Shown: positions 45,973 through 54,271, numbered from the stretch's first letter. The stretch is DNA of 64,000 nt from Ruegeria_C sp040830705 (GCA_040830705.1 JBFOME010000026.1:1-64000); one strand, 5' to 3'. Numbers and translations are program-made. The notes: generated from the letters alone by a model not told the origin.

Positions 45973-46191
45973 AGGGCGCAGCTATCCAACCGACGCGGCG
46001 ATGTCCAGCGGGCGGAGCGCCGCCCGCGCTGTCAAAGTTGGGTCCGGGTTAAGCTCTGCCGGAATAGGCCAACGGAAGTAAAGAACCCCGTGCCGAGACG
46101 TAAACAGATAGGATGCCAAACGCATTGTTGTGTTTCACAAACTTGTCGCACCGGTACGCATTCGGGCCAAAGCGTCTGATCTTGTGAGAAA

Positions 46192-46275
46192 TGGTGGGCG
46201 ACCCTGGAATCGAACCAGGCGTGCGTCTCCGCGAGGGAGTTACAGTCCCCTGCCACACCTTGCGGCCTGTCGCCC
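46192..46275 (-). tRNA. tRNA-Tyr (anticodon GUA)
   Basis: 84 nt including an encoded CCA. The acceptor arm GGGCGAC pairs with GTCGCCC. The anticodon loop CTGTAAC gives GUA, and the TψC arm is CCTGGTTCGATTCCAGG. A long variable arm makes it class II, as expected for bacterial tRNA-Tyr. Confidence 0.96.
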
Positions 46276-46286
46276 AACACGGTGCG

Positions 46287-46315
46287 GGGATAGACAAGCG
46301 GGCAAGGGGCGTCAA
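46287..46315 (-). promoter_or_regulatory. Promoter of tRNA-Tyr
   Basis: On the minus strand TTGACG (46310-46315), 17 nt, TATCCC (46287-46292). Start of transcription would fall a few nt before the mature tRNA 5' end at 46275. Confidence 0.65.
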
Positions 46316-46492
46316 CCGGAAAATGTGGATTTCGCGACGCTCCGGCTGCGCGGGCAAATTGCGGGTCCCGCACTTGATTTTCCGACAGAAACGGGAGGCG
46401 GCCCACAGCGATCGCAATCGCCTGCAAGACTGTGTTTCCCAGCGCCATCGCATCTGATATGTGCCCCGAACCAAAGGACGGATGGGCGGGAT

Positions 46493-47269
46493 ATGGCCAA
46501 GAAACCCAAATGGGTCGTTGAGAAAGAGCAGGCGCGCAAGGCAGCGGGCAACGAGACTGTGTGGCTCTTTGGCCTGCACGCGGTTCGCGATGCGTTGCTC
46601 AACCCGGCGCGGCAGAAACTGCGCCTTCTGGTCACCCTGAACGCACGCGACAAGCTGGCAGAGGCGATTGCCGAGGGTGGGATCGAGCCAGAGATCGTCG
46701 ATCCCCGCAAGTTCAGCGCTCCGATTGACCCCGGGTCGGTCCATCAGGGCGCGGCGCTGGAGGTACGACCGCTGAACTGGGGCGGGCTGGCCGAGAATTG
46801 CATCGGCCGCGAAAACCCCCGCGTGATCCTGCTGGATCGGGTTACCGATCCGCACAATGTGGGGGCGATCCTGCGCTCGGCCGAGGTATTGGGCGCCAGC
46901 GCGGTGATCGGCACTCGGCACCATTCGGCCCCTGAAACCGGCGCGCTGGCCAAGACCGCCAGCGGCGCTTTGGAGCGCCAGCCTTATCTGCGGGTCCGCA
47001 ATCTGGCCGATGCCATCACTGAATTGCAGGGCATGGGGTTTCTTGTGTTGGGGTTGGACGGTGAGGCCGAAGATACCATCGAACAAACACTTGGCGCGCA
47101 AAAGGCGCAGCCGGTGGCGCTGGTGCTGGGGGCCGAGGGGCCGGGATTGCGGCAAAAAACAAAGGAAACGGTCGACAAGCTGGTCAAAATCGACGCGGCA
47201 GGCGGATTTGGCTCGCTCAACGTCTCAAATGCGGCGGCGATTGCCCTATATGCCTCTCAACCACGATAG
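46493..47269 (+). CDS. rlmB: 23S rRNA (guanosine-2'-O-)-methyltransferase RlmB / SpoU-TrmH family
   Basis: A 258-residue SPOUT methyltransferase. The N-terminal substrate domain opens with ETVWLFGLHAVRDALLNPARQ; the SpoU motifs are LDRVTDPHNVGAILRSAEVLGA, LVLGAEGPGLR and GSLNVSNAAAIALY, the knot that binds SAM. ATG 46493 is chosen because it precedes the conserved part; the open frame goes further up, over the tRNA-Tyr gene. RlmB methylates G2251 of 23S rRNA in E. coli. A small zinc-ribbon gene follows in the same frame after the TAG stop. Confidence 0.9.
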   Translation: MAKKPKWVVEKEQARKAAGNETVWLFGLHAVRDALLNPARQKLRLLVTLNARDKLAEAIAEGGIEPEIVDPRKFSAPIDPGSVHQGAALEVRPLNWGGLAENCIGRENPRVILLDRVTDPHNVGAILRSAEVLGASAVIGTRHHSAPETGALAKTASGALERQPYLRVRNLADAITELQGMGFLVLGLDGEAEDTIEQTLGAQKAQPVALVLGAEGPGLRQKTKETVDKLVKIDAAGGFGSLNVSNAAAIALYASQPR

Positions 47270-47278
47270 GAGACCGAC

Positions 47279-47569
47279 ATTTCCAGCCCTCAGAAAATCG
47301 CCACCTGCTGCTATTGCGGCACCCGCGCCGCACTGGTTCTAAGAGGGCGCGAACGGCATGAGCTAAGTTGCTCAGCCTGCGGCGCGCCTTTGCATGACCT
47401 GAAAATGCTGCGGCGCGAACGGGTGCAGACACAAAAAAAGAGCACCCCTGCCGCAAACGTCCCGCCGGCGCGGCGTAAGAAGACGCAACGCAAGCCAAAG
47501 AAGCGTAAGTCATTGTTTTCGAAAGTCCTTGAGGAAGCCTGGGATGTGGTCGAGGACGTTTTTGACTAG
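47279..47569 (+). CDS. Small zinc-ribbon protein with apparent ATT start codon
   Basis: A 96-residue frame immediately downstream of rlmB. It carries two CxxC knuckles, Cys10/Cys13 (CYCGTR) and Cys31/Cys34 (CSACGAP), then a basic Lys/Arg-rich linker and an acidic, aromatic end SLFSKVLEEAWDVVEDVFD. No ATG, GTG or TTG precedes the cysteines in this frame after the rlmB TAG. An AGGAG (47268-47272) sits 6 nt before ATT (47279-47281), so ATT is the best start. Function unknown; nucleic-acid or ribosome binding is a guess from the zinc ribbon and basic linker. Confidence 0.7.
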   Translation: MSSPQKIATCCYCGTRAALVLRGRERHELSCSACGAPLHDLKMLRRERVQTQKKSTPAANVPPARRKKTQRKPKKRKSLFSKVLEEAWDVVEDVFD

Positions 47570-47655
47570 GCGCCGGACAGACACATTTCCATCACAACCC
47601 CGTCAGAGGGCTTTCATAATCGCGGCGCTGCGGGCATTTTGAGCCAATCGCAACC

Positions 47656-48117
47656 ATGAAACACGCCGGAATGCCGACCAGACGTAACATCCTTGCCGGG
47701 TTGGGTGCACTTGCACTTGCTCCTGCCGCGCGCGCCGCTTCACCGATGATCTATTCGCAGGGGGGAGCGGCGATCGCGGGGTTCGATACGGTGTCCTATT
47801 TTGTCGATGGCGGCCCGGTTCCCGGCCAACCCGACAATGCGTTGATGTGGAAGGGCGCGGTCTGGCACTTCGCCAGCGATGAAAATCGCGAGGCGTTCGA
47901 GGCAAATCCCCGTGCTTTTGCGCCGCAATTCGGCGGCTATTGCGCCTATGCGGTCTCGCAAGGGCAGCTGAGCACGATTGACCCGAATATCTGGCATGTC
48001 ATCGACGACAAACTCTATCTGATCCATTCGAATAACATCGAACGGATCTGGATGCGCGACCCAATGGCAAACATCGAACTGGCCGAGGCGAACTGGCCCG
48101 AGGTTCTTTATCGCTGA
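47656..48117 (+). CDS. Tat-exported YHS-domain protein
   Basis: A 153-residue protein. The N-terminus PTRRNILAGLGALALAPAARA is a twin-arginine signal. The mature part has the YHS pattern: GAAIAGFDTVSYF ... ALMWKGAVWHFASDENREAFEANPRAFAPQFGGYCAYAVSQG. YHS domains bind metal (often copper) in periplasmic proteins. Start ATG 47656; ATG 47671 is an equally possible start just before the Tat motif. Stands alone; partner unknown. Confidence 0.82.
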   Translation: MKHAGMPTRRNILAGLGALALAPAARAASPMIYSQGGAAIAGFDTVSYFVDGGPVPGQPDNALMWKGAVWHFASDENREAFEANPRAFAPQFGGYCAYAVSQGQLSTIDPNIWHVIDDKLYLIHSNNIERIWMRDPMANIELAEANWPEVLYR

Positions 48118-48262
48118 TCGGCGGAAATCCGCCGGAACTGGTGTGGACGCATATGAAAGTCGCAACGCACCTCTTTTTTTCCGGCTCGCAACGCATACCT
48201 GACATCATGACCGCGGACAGGAACTTCCGCGCGTCATTTCACTGTCCCTCGTTCCATACCTT

Positions 48263-48290
48263 GCGCCCAGGTCTTCCTGGGCGCTTTTTT
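48263..48290 (+). terminator. Strong intrinsic terminator, distant from upstream gene
   Basis: A perfect 9-bp stem GCGCCCAGG (48263-48271) with CCTGGGCGC (48276-48284), TCTT loop, then TTTTTT. It lies 145 nt after the YHS stop and 28 nt before the next start codon, so it may end a small non-coding transcript or a long 3' UTR. Confidence 0.8.
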
Positions 48291-48318
48291 CTTTGGCGCA
48301 GGTGTTTAGAGTGCCCTC

Positions 48319-48789
48319 ATGACTGGATACAATGATGCATATCTCAAGGACATCCTGACCCGGACCAAGGTGATTGCGGTTGTGGGGGTGTCGATGAACC
48401 CGGTGCGACCCAGCTATTATGTGGCACGATACCTGAGCCTGAAGGGGTTCCGGGTGATCCCTGTCAATCCCGGCCATGCGGGCAAGGTGTTGTTTGGCGA
48501 AAAAGTCTGTGCCGGATTGCCGGAAATAACCGAGCCGGTGGATATGGTGGATATCTTCCGCCGCTCCGAGGCGGTGCCGCCCATCGTTGACGAAGCGCTG
48601 GAGGTATTCCCCACGCTGCGCACGATCTGGATGCAGATCGGTGTCGAGCACGCCGAGACCGCCGCGCGCGCGCAGGCCCGCGGCATCGACGTGATCCAGA
48701 ACCGCTGCCCCAAGATCGAATATCAACGCCTCTTTGGTGAGCTTCGCATGGGTGGATTTGCGACCGGGATCATTTCTTCCAAATTATGA
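48319..48789 (+). CDS. CoA-binding domain protein (YccU family)
   Basis: A 156-residue Rossmann-like protein. It has VIAVVGVSMNPVRPSYYVARYLSLKGFRVIPVNPGHAGK (about 16-55), the CoA-binding fold, and WMQIGVEHAETAARAQARGIDVIQNRCPKIEY in the second half. YccU-type stand-alone proteins bind CoA or acyl-CoA; the cellular role is unsettled. Confidence 0.88.
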   Translation: MTGYNDAYLKDILTRTKVIAVVGVSMNPVRPSYYVARYLSLKGFRVIPVNPGHAGKVLFGEKVCAGLPEITEPVDMVDIFRRSEAVPPIVDEALEVFPTLRTIWMQIGVEHAETAARAQARGIDVIQNRCPKIEYQRLFGELRMGGFATGIISSKL

Positions 48790-48964
48790 AGGGGGTTCTC
48801 AAGGCGGAACGAGCGACGGTTTTGCGGGCTTCACTGCTACGCGCGCGCCTTGCCCCTCTACGTCAGCTGATGCAAGCTTGTTGGCGGAGGAGGGACATCC
48901 ATTTCACCACTAGTCCCGTTCCTAAACGAGACAGTAAGGTACCATGTTTTGGGAGGGGTGAGTC

Positions 48965-49783
48965 ATGGCATCCAAGACCGCAGGTTCCAAACCACAAGAC
49001 AACCCGACGCCGACGCAGCAGACCATGATCAAGGTCAACAAGGTGACTTCGGATGATATCACCGCATCGCTGAAGGCCGGGTTCTCCGACTTTCTGGCAC
49101 GCCCCGTCATGAGCGGCTTCTTCGGCCTGTTTTATGCGGTATTCGGCATCCTGTTTGTCTGGTGCCTGGTCTGGCTCGGCAAGATTTGGATGATCATTCC
49201 GGCGGCTGTGGGTTTCCCGCTGGTCGCTCCTTTCGCCGCTGCCGGGCTTTATGAAATGTCCCGCCGGTTGCAGAAGGGAGACAGTTTCGGCTGGTCTGAC
49301 ATCCTCAGCGTCATGGCCAATCAACGCAAACGCGAGATGGGCTGGATGGCCTTTGTTACCCTGTTCATATTCTGGGTATGGACTTACCAGGTTCGGCTTT
49401 GGCTGGCGATAATCCTGCAGGATGCCTCCTTTTCGGACTTTGACGGGTTTCTGAACACGGTGTTCTTCACACCACAGGGCTGGACCTTCCTTGCGGTTGG
49501 CACCTGCGTAGGCGCGTTTCTTTCGGCGGTCCTGTTCTCGGTGACCGTCGTCGCCATGCCCATGCTGCTAGACCGGGAAACAAACTTCGTTTCCGCCATG
49601 GTAACAAGCGTTCGCGTCGTAACGGAAAGCCCGATGGTCATGCTCGGCTGGGCGGCGATCATCTCGGTGACTATGCTGTTATCGATGGTTCCGGCGTTTC
49701 TGGGCCTGATCTTCACCCTGCCGATCCTTGGCCACACGACATGGCATCTCTATCAACGGGCCGTCGCGCCGGCGGAGGCGTGA
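48965..49783 (+). CDS. DUF2189 integral membrane protein
   Basis: A 272-residue membrane protein. A soluble N-terminal tail (about 1-45) with IKVNKVTSDDITASLKAGFSDFLARP precedes some six hydrophobic segments. This is the DUF2189 pattern, common in Rhodobacterales, without known function. GGGAGGGGTGAG precedes the ATG by about 4 nt. It follows the CoA-binding gene by 175 nt and is convergent with a lipoprotein gene. Confidence 0.82.
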   Translation: MASKTAGSKPQDNPTPTQQTMIKVNKVTSDDITASLKAGFSDFLARPVMSGFFGLFYAVFGILFVWCLVWLGKIWMIIPAAVGFPLVAPFAAAGLYEMSRRLQKGDSFGWSDILSVMANQRKREMGWMAFVTLFIFWVWTYQVRLWLAIILQDASFSDFDGFLNTVFFTPQGWTFLAVGTCVGAFLSAVLFSVTVVAMPMLLDRETNFVSAMVTSVRVVTESPMVMLGWAAIISVTMLLSMVPAFLGLIFTLPILGHTTWHLYQRAVAPAEA

Positions 49784-49842
49784 TCTATCCAATTCGCTCT
49801 TGGGGCAGGCGCGCGCGCTGAGAGGCTGGCAACATGCAGTTC

Positions 49843-50403
49843 TCAGCTCTTTGCTTCGCGTCGACGCCGCCTTTCCTCCAAGACTTGCAGCCGTGGTTCC
49901 CAGTCATAGCGGGTGTCTTCGCGCGTCAGGGCCCAGTGCAAATCACCGGCATCGCGCCAGGGATCAAGGACGATCCCGTCCTGCAGCCCGTCACCTCGCC
50001 TGCTGATGATAGCGGTGGAGTGGTCGACCACAAAAGCGTTGCGTGGCTCGGCGATGGCGCGGTGCATGGTCAGGGTCTGGAAATTCTCCTGCTTGAGCCG
50101 CGCTTCGATATCTTCGGCCCATTGGTAACACAGCCCACGTTCCTTTATGCCGGAATTGACCTTGGCGTTATGAACAAGCGGCGGATCGGTGATGTCATAT
50201 TCCTGTGCAAGCTGGGCGGAATATTCATAGGCAATGCTGGCCGCTCGCTGCGCTTCCTGGGGGTCGACCTCGGGACCGAGTGAACGGATTTCCTGCGCCA
50301 GCAGGTCGACATCGGCGCGATCGACGGTGATCGGCTGATGTGTGCAGGCGCTGATCAGCGCAAGCATCATCGGGGCCAATGCGGTTTTGAACACTCGTAT
50401 CAT
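49843..50403 (-). CDS. Putative lipoprotein, conserved in roseobacters
   Basis: A 186-residue protein with the lipobox MLALISAC, lipidated Cys at about residue 20. The mature part contains LLAQEIRSLGPEVDPQEAQRAASIAYEYSAQLAQEY, GLCYQWAEDIEARL, and AFVVDHSTAIISRRGDGLQDGIVLDPWRDAG; the Cys/His/Asp arrangement is reminiscent of papain-like or transglutaminase-like proteins, but this is only an impression. Start ATG 50403 opens the signal. It follows hisE by 66 nt and may be read through from the his operon. Confidence 0.65.
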   Translation of the reverse strand: MIRVFKTALAPMMLALISACTHQPITVDRADVDLLAQEIRSLGPEVDPQEAQRAASIAYEYSAQLAQEYDITDPPLVHNAKVNSGIKERGLCYQWAEDIEARLKQENFQTLTMHRAIAEPRNAFVVDHSTAIISRRGDGLQDGIVLDPWRDAGDLHWALTREDTRYDWEPRLQVLEERRRRREAKS

Positions 50404-50469
50404 GACGCTATCCCATAAGAATCGGGGTGAAACTATCCGCTTCCTGCCGCTTTCGGCAGTGGGTTGCAA

Positions 50470-50784
50470 TCAATCGCTGGATCGTGTGGCTTTTTCGGCA
50501 AGACCGCTCATGTTCTGGCGCCGCGCCAATTCGTCCAGCACCGATTGCAGCGACACATCCCGTGCCGCAAGCATGACCAGCAGGTGATAGAGCACATCCG
50601 CCGCCTCGGAGGTCAACCTGTCCCGGTCGCCCTTGACCGCTTCAATGATGGCCTCCACCGCTTCTTCGCCAAATTTCTCGGCGCATTTCTCCGGTCCATT
50701 GGCGAACAGCTTGGCGGTCCAGCTGCTGTCGGGATCTGCGGATTTGCGGGCAAGGATAACCCGTTCCAGATTTTCAAGGGTCAT
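50470..50784 (-). CDS. hisE: Phosphoribosyl-ATP pyrophosphatase
   Basis: Second step of histidine synthesis, hydrolysing PR-ATP to PR-AMP and pyrophosphate. The 104 residues contain the MazG-like core: KLFANGPEKCAEKFGEEAVEAIIEA and SEAADVLYHLLVMLA, whose Glu and Asp residues bind Mg2+. It is a stand-alone HisE, not a HisIE fusion. Its ATG overlaps the stop of the unknown gene upstream in an ATGA. Confidence 0.94.
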   Translation of the reverse strand: MTLENLERVILARKSADPDSSWTAKLFANGPEKCAEKFGEEAVEAIIEAVKGDRDRLTSEAADVLYHLLVMLAARDVSLQSVLDELARRQNMSGLAEKATRSSD

Positions 50785-51203
50785 TCCGAGTGCAACTCCT
50801 GTAACCGGCTGTCTTTCATGATTATCGCATCGACCATAGCCCAATACTCCGCAGCGAAAGGGGTGCTTAGTACGTCTTCGCGCCCGAGTGGTGTGAAGGA
50901 TTTTATGCGGTTCCGGTCGTCTTGGCTCCAATCAAGTAACTCGCATCCTTCGGAGTGCCAAATCGTTCTGATGCCCCAACGACTATTGATCGGGGCGTTC
51001 TCCGACCAATCTCCGGTATATATTGTAAGGAGCGGAGGGTGTTCGAGCTGGTCTTCAGAGAACCTTGCCGTGTACCAGCCGAGATACCTCGTTCCGATCG
51101 ACAAATCGCCCAGTGCTTCGGTTGTCGTTTTTCGACAGCAGTCGCAAAGGGTTCTCTGGGTTTCTCCTTCTTCGAGGGATATGCTCTGCCAATCCAAATT
51201 CAC
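50781..51203 (-). CDS. Unknown protein with CxxC-type motif, embedded between hisF and hisE
   Basis: A 140-residue soluble protein. The start is GTG 51203, overlapping the hisF stop in GTGA; its stop overlaps the hisE start in ATGA. Visible features are a Cys cluster CDCCRKTT (about 20-27), RYLGWYTARFSEDQ, LLTIYTGDW and WHSEGCELLDW. A weak resemblance exists to small hypothetical proteins that open with a Cys-x2-Cys-Gly-Lys-Thr motif and read 'YYARWTEG'. It is not a histidine enzyme. G+C is lower than in its neighbours (96 of 180 bases in 50881-51060, 53%). Possibly an acquired gene retained by translational coupling. Confidence 0.7.
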   Translation of the reverse strand: MNLDWQSISLEEGETQRTLCDCCRKTTTEALGDLSIGTRYLGWYTARFSEDQLEHPPLLTIYTGDWSENAPINSRWGIRTIWHSEGCELLDWSQDDRNRIKSFTPLGREDVLSTPFAAEYWAMVDAIIMKDSRLQELHSE

Positions 51204-51958
51204 AACCTCATCGGAATGCCTGCGGCGGCCATATGTGCTTTGGCCTCATGGATTGTGTATTCGCCGAAATGGAAGATCGAAGCGGCCAGAACCGCGCTGG
51301 CGCCGCCTTTGGTGACACCCTCGACCAGATGATCCAGAGTGCCAACGCCACCCGATGCAATGACCGGCACGTCCACTGCATCGCTGATTGCGCGCGTCAA
51401 CGGCAGGTTGAAGCCTGCCTTTGTGCCGTCGCGATCCATCGAAGTCAGCAGGATTTCTCCTGCGCCTTTGGCCACAACTTTACGTGCGAATTCTACGGCG
51501 TCGATTCCGGTGGGCTTGCGGCCACCATGGGTGAAAATCTCCCAACGGCCCGGCTCTACGGTCTTGGCGTCGATGGCGCAGACGATGCATTGGCTGCCGA
51601 ACTGGTCGGCGGCCTCGGCGATCACATCCGGATTGGCCACAGCAGCAGAGTTGAAACTGACCTTGTCAGCCCCCGCGAGCAGCAGCGCGCGCACATCTTC
51701 GCGGGTGCGTACCCCGCCGCCTACGGTCAGCGGAACGAAGCACTGTTCCGCGGTGCGCTGCACAACATCGAACATTGTGCCGCGATTTTCGTGGGTGGCG
51801 TGGATATCTAGGAAACAGATCTCATCCGCGCCCGCCGCGTCATAAGCCTTGGCCGATTCCACCGGGTCGCCCGCATCGCGCAGGCCAACGAAATTGACGC
51901 CCTTGACCACCCGGCCATCGGCGACGTCAAGACAGGGAATAATGCGTGTTTTCAGCAT
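51200..51958 (-). CDS. hisF: Imidazole glycerol phosphate synthase cyclase subunit
   Basis: (beta/alpha)8 barrel that joins ammonia from HisH to PRFAR, giving IGP and AICAR. The opening MLKTRIIPCLDVADGRVVKG holds Asp11; the second catalytic Asp lies in CIVCAIDAKTV. The length of 252 residues is normal. It forms a tightly overlapped unit with the unknown gene and hisE. hisA lies 1 kb upstream, beyond two opposite-strand genes. Confidence 0.96.
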   Translation of the reverse strand: MLKTRIIPCLDVADGRVVKGVNFVGLRDAGDPVESAKAYDAAGADEICFLDIHATHENRGTMFDVVQRTAEQCFVPLTVGGGVRTREDVRALLLAGADKVSFNSAAVANPDVIAEAADQFGSQCIVCAIDAKTVEPGRWEIFTHGGRKPTGIDAVEFARKVVAKGAGEILLTSMDRDGTKAGFNLPLTRAISDAVDVPVIASGGVGTLDHLVEGVTKGGASAVLAASIFHFGEYTIHEAKAHMAAAGIPMRL

Positions 51959-52075
51959 GAGCGATCCTTTGTTGCCGCACTCCTAGCGGCAAAGCTTCGC
52001 CGATGCCAGACTTGTGATTGTAATACCGGTCTAAGCTGTGGAAATTGAACGGGAAGTCATAGAGGGAAAGACATC

Positions 52076-52522
52076 ATGCGTGGTCTGTTTTTGGCAGCAT
52101 TACTCACATTGGGAAGCACGGTAGCGGCAATGGCTGACGACATCATCAAGGTAAAGACCGACAAATCAGTGGTCGAGGCGCTGGATGCGCTCGAAGCGGC
52201 GATCGGCAACGCGGGCGCAACCGTTTTTGCGCGGATCGACCACGCAGCAGGCGCCGAGAAGATCGGCGACAGCATCCCGGCCAATCAGGTTCTGATTTTC
52301 GGCAATCCCAAGATTGGCACACCGGCGATGAAGATCGATCCGCTCGCCGGGCTGTTTCTGCCGCTCAAGGTGCAGGCCTATGAGGATGCGCAGGGTCAGG
52401 TTTGGCTGACCTATGAAGACCCCAAGGAAACCTTCGACGAGCTTGACGACGTCGAAAACTCTCCGGCTGTTGAAGTCATGCAGGGCGCGCTGAAAAAACT
52501 AACGACGGCTGCGGCGCAATAA
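52076..52522 (+). CDS. Secreted DUF302 protein
   Basis: A 148-residue protein with a signal peptide (MRGLFLAALLTLGSTVAAMA). The mature part has the DUF302 features: DKSVVEALDALEAAIGNAGATVFARIDHAAGAEKIG, NQVLIFGNPKIGTPAM, and PLKVQAYEDAQGQVWLTYEDP. The function of DUF302 is unknown. It is divergent from hisF. Confidence 0.85.
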   Translation: MRGLFLAALLTLGSTVAAMADDIIKVKTDKSVVEALDALEAAIGNAGATVFARIDHAAGAEKIGDSIPANQVLIFGNPKIGTPAMKIDPLAGLFLPLKVQAYEDAQGQVWLTYEDPKETFDELDDVENSPAVEVMQGALKKLTTAAAQ

Positions 52523-52552
52523 GCGCTGGACCTCACACCAATGAACGAAAAG

Positions 52553-52588
52553 GGGCGGGCATTTGGGTGTCCCGCCCGTTTGTGTTTA
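52553..52588 (+). terminator. Possible terminator after the DUF302 gene
   Basis: A 7-bp stem GGGCGGG (52553-52559) with CCCGCCC (52571-52577), 11-nt loop, followed by GTTTGTGTTT. The T-tract is interrupted, so strength is uncertain. Confidence 0.45.
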
Positions 52589-52619
52589 TCATGTCGCAGC
52601 ACTTTTTGGGAGTTGCCAC

Positions 52620-53003
52620 ATGCTTTTGCGCCGCCACGCTTTGTTCGCAACGCTAGCTTTTTGCGTCGCCACGCCGTCAGGCGCGGACGGGGTCATGGAT
52701 GCAGAGGAGTTACTGGCCACAATCCCAGGGGCGGTTCTGTCGGGAATATCGAACGAGGATGGCGCGACACGTTGGGTTCAGACATATGATCGCGATGGCG
52801 GTGCGGCCGGGATCTTCGGCCAGCGAACCTACAGGTCCAACTGGACCGTCCGCCGCGATCTTTGGTGCGAGGATTGGGGCACCGGTTCAGGCTGCTGGCG
52901 TCTGGAACGCATTGATGAAGACACCATCCAGCCCTATCACGGGGATCGAAAACTGGAGAATGTCTGGAAAATCGTCCGCCACGCGGACAGTGCGAACGGC
53001 TAG
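52620..53003 (+). CDS. Small secreted protein of unknown function
   Basis: A 127-residue protein with a signal peptide (MLLRRHALFATLAFCVATPSGADG). The mature part is rich in Trp and Arg, with TRWVQTYDRDGGAAGIFGQRTYRSNW and a Cys pair in LWCEDWGTGSGCWRLERID. ATG 52620, behind GGGAG, opens the signal. No family recognised with confidence. The stop shares a CTAG with the stop of convergent hisA. Confidence 0.6.
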   Translation: MLLRRHALFATLAFCVATPSGADGVMDAEELLATIPGAVLSGISNEDGATRWVQTYDRDGGAAGIFGQRTYRSNWTVRRDLWCEDWGTGSGCWRLERIDEDTIQPYHGDRKLENVWKIVRHADSANG

Positions 53004-53719
53004 GCCAGCGCGGTGAGCGCCTCTTTCAGGTCAATGGCCCCATCATAAAGCGCGCGGCCGGAAATCGCACCATTCAGATCTGCGCCACAATCGCGTAAGG
53101 CGATCAGGTCGGCGATGGAGGACACACCACCCGAAGCAATCACCGGGATCGAGATCGCGCGGGCCAGCGCAGCGGTGGCCTCGATGTTCGGACCCTGCAT
53201 CGCGCCGTCGCGGTTGATATCGGTGTAGATAATGGCCGCAACGCCTGCATCCTCGAATTGCCGTGCCAGATCGGTGACCTCGACACCAGTTTCCTCCGCC
53301 CAGCCCTTGGTGGCGACCATGCCGTTGCGGGCGTCGATGCCAACGGCCACCTTGCCGGGAAAGAAGCGCGCGGCGTCGCGCACCAGATCGGGGTTTTCGA
53401 CCGCGACCGTGCCCAGAATGACGCGTGCCAGACCCTTGTCCAACCAGCGCTCGATCGTGGCCATGTCGCGGATGCCGCCGCCTAGCTGGGCTGGGACATC
53501 GCAATCTCTCAGGATCGCCTCGACCGGAGCGGCATTAACGGGCTCACCGGCAAAGGCCCCGTTCAGGTCAACCAGATGCAGCCACTGGCAGCCTGCCTCG
53601 ACAAAGGCACGAGCCTGAGCGGCAGGGTCGTCATTGAAGACCGTCGCCGCCTCCATCTCGCCGCGCAGAAGGCGCACGGCCTGACCGTCCTTGAGATCGA
53701 TGGCAGGGTAGAGGATCAT
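53000..53719 (-). CDS. hisA: ProFAR isomerase
   Basis: Fourth step of histidine synthesis, Amadori rearrangement of ProFAR to PRFAR, a (beta/alpha)8 barrel. The start MILYPAIDLKDGQAVRL contains Asp8, and the acid is in IYTDINRDGAMQGPN. The length of 239 residues is normal. ATG 53719 is used; the longer frame upstream overlaps the DUF2147 gene region and is not conserved. Confidence 0.96.
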   Translation of the reverse strand: MILYPAIDLKDGQAVRLLRGEMEAATVFNDDPAAQARAFVEAGCQWLHLVDLNGAFAGEPVNAAPVEAILRDCDVPAQLGGGIRDMATIERWLDKGLARVILGTVAVENPDLVRDAARFFPGKVAVGIDARNGMVATKGWAEETGVEVTDLARQFEDAGVAAIIYTDINRDGAMQGPNIEATAALARAISIPVIASGGVSSIADLIALRDCGADLNGAISGRALYDGAIDLKEALTALA

Positions 53720-53852
53720 GGGATAAGCGGCCTTTTGCTGATTTTCGCCGGGATATGACACAGGACGGGCAGGGGATGCAACGCGACCCAAAGTCAGTCT
53801 TGCCCAAAGTGGAATCCCGCGCCAATCTGCACGCAAAGAGGGAGTAGTTCTG

Positions 53853-54257
53853 ATGAACAAACATGTCATTCTGAGCGTCGTTGGCGCGGTTCTGATGGGT
53901 ACGATGGCCCATGCCGAAGACCCGGTTGACGGCTTGTGGAAAACGCAACCGGGCGATACCGGCGGTTATTTGCATGTATCGATTGCGCCATGCGGCAGCG
54001 CGGTATGCGGTACGATCGACAGTGCGTTCAGCGCCAATGGCGATCAGAACGTGAACTATGAGCATCTGGGCAAGCAGATGATCTGGGACATGGTATCCGA
54101 TGGCGGTGGCAAATATGGCGGCGGCAAGATCTGGGACCCGGAATCGGGCAAGACCTATCAGTCGAAAATGACGCTGAGCGGAAATACGCTAGAGGTCAAA
54201 GGCTGCGTGGCAGGCGGGCTTGTCTGCCGGGGTCAGGACTGGACCCGCATCCGCTAA
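53853..54257 (+). CDS. Secreted DUF2147 protein
   Basis: A 134-residue protein with a signal peptide (MNKHVILSVVGAVLMGTMAHA) and the DUF2147 pattern: PVDGLWKTQPGDTGGYLHVSIAPCGSAVCGTI, then GGGKIWDPESGKTYQSKMTLSGNTLEVKGC and WTRIR at the end. The family is a lipocalin-like secreted beta-barrel; ligand unknown. It stands on the opposite strand between hisA and hisH. Confidence 0.85.
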   Translation: MNKHVILSVVGAVLMGTMAHAEDPVDGLWKTQPGDTGGYLHVSIAPCGSAVCGTIDSAFSANGDQNVNYEHLGKQMIWDMVSDGGGKYGGGKIWDPESGKTYQSKMTLSGNTLEVKGCVAGGLVCRGQDWTRIR

Positions 54258-54271
54258 GCGGCTGGCGCCCC

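Noticed and set aside
46493..47569. RlmB and the zinc-ribbon frame as one protein by TAG readthrough
   Set aside because: The frames are in phase, but a proper AGGAG precedes ATT after the stop and RlmB ends at its normal length; independent initiation is simpler.
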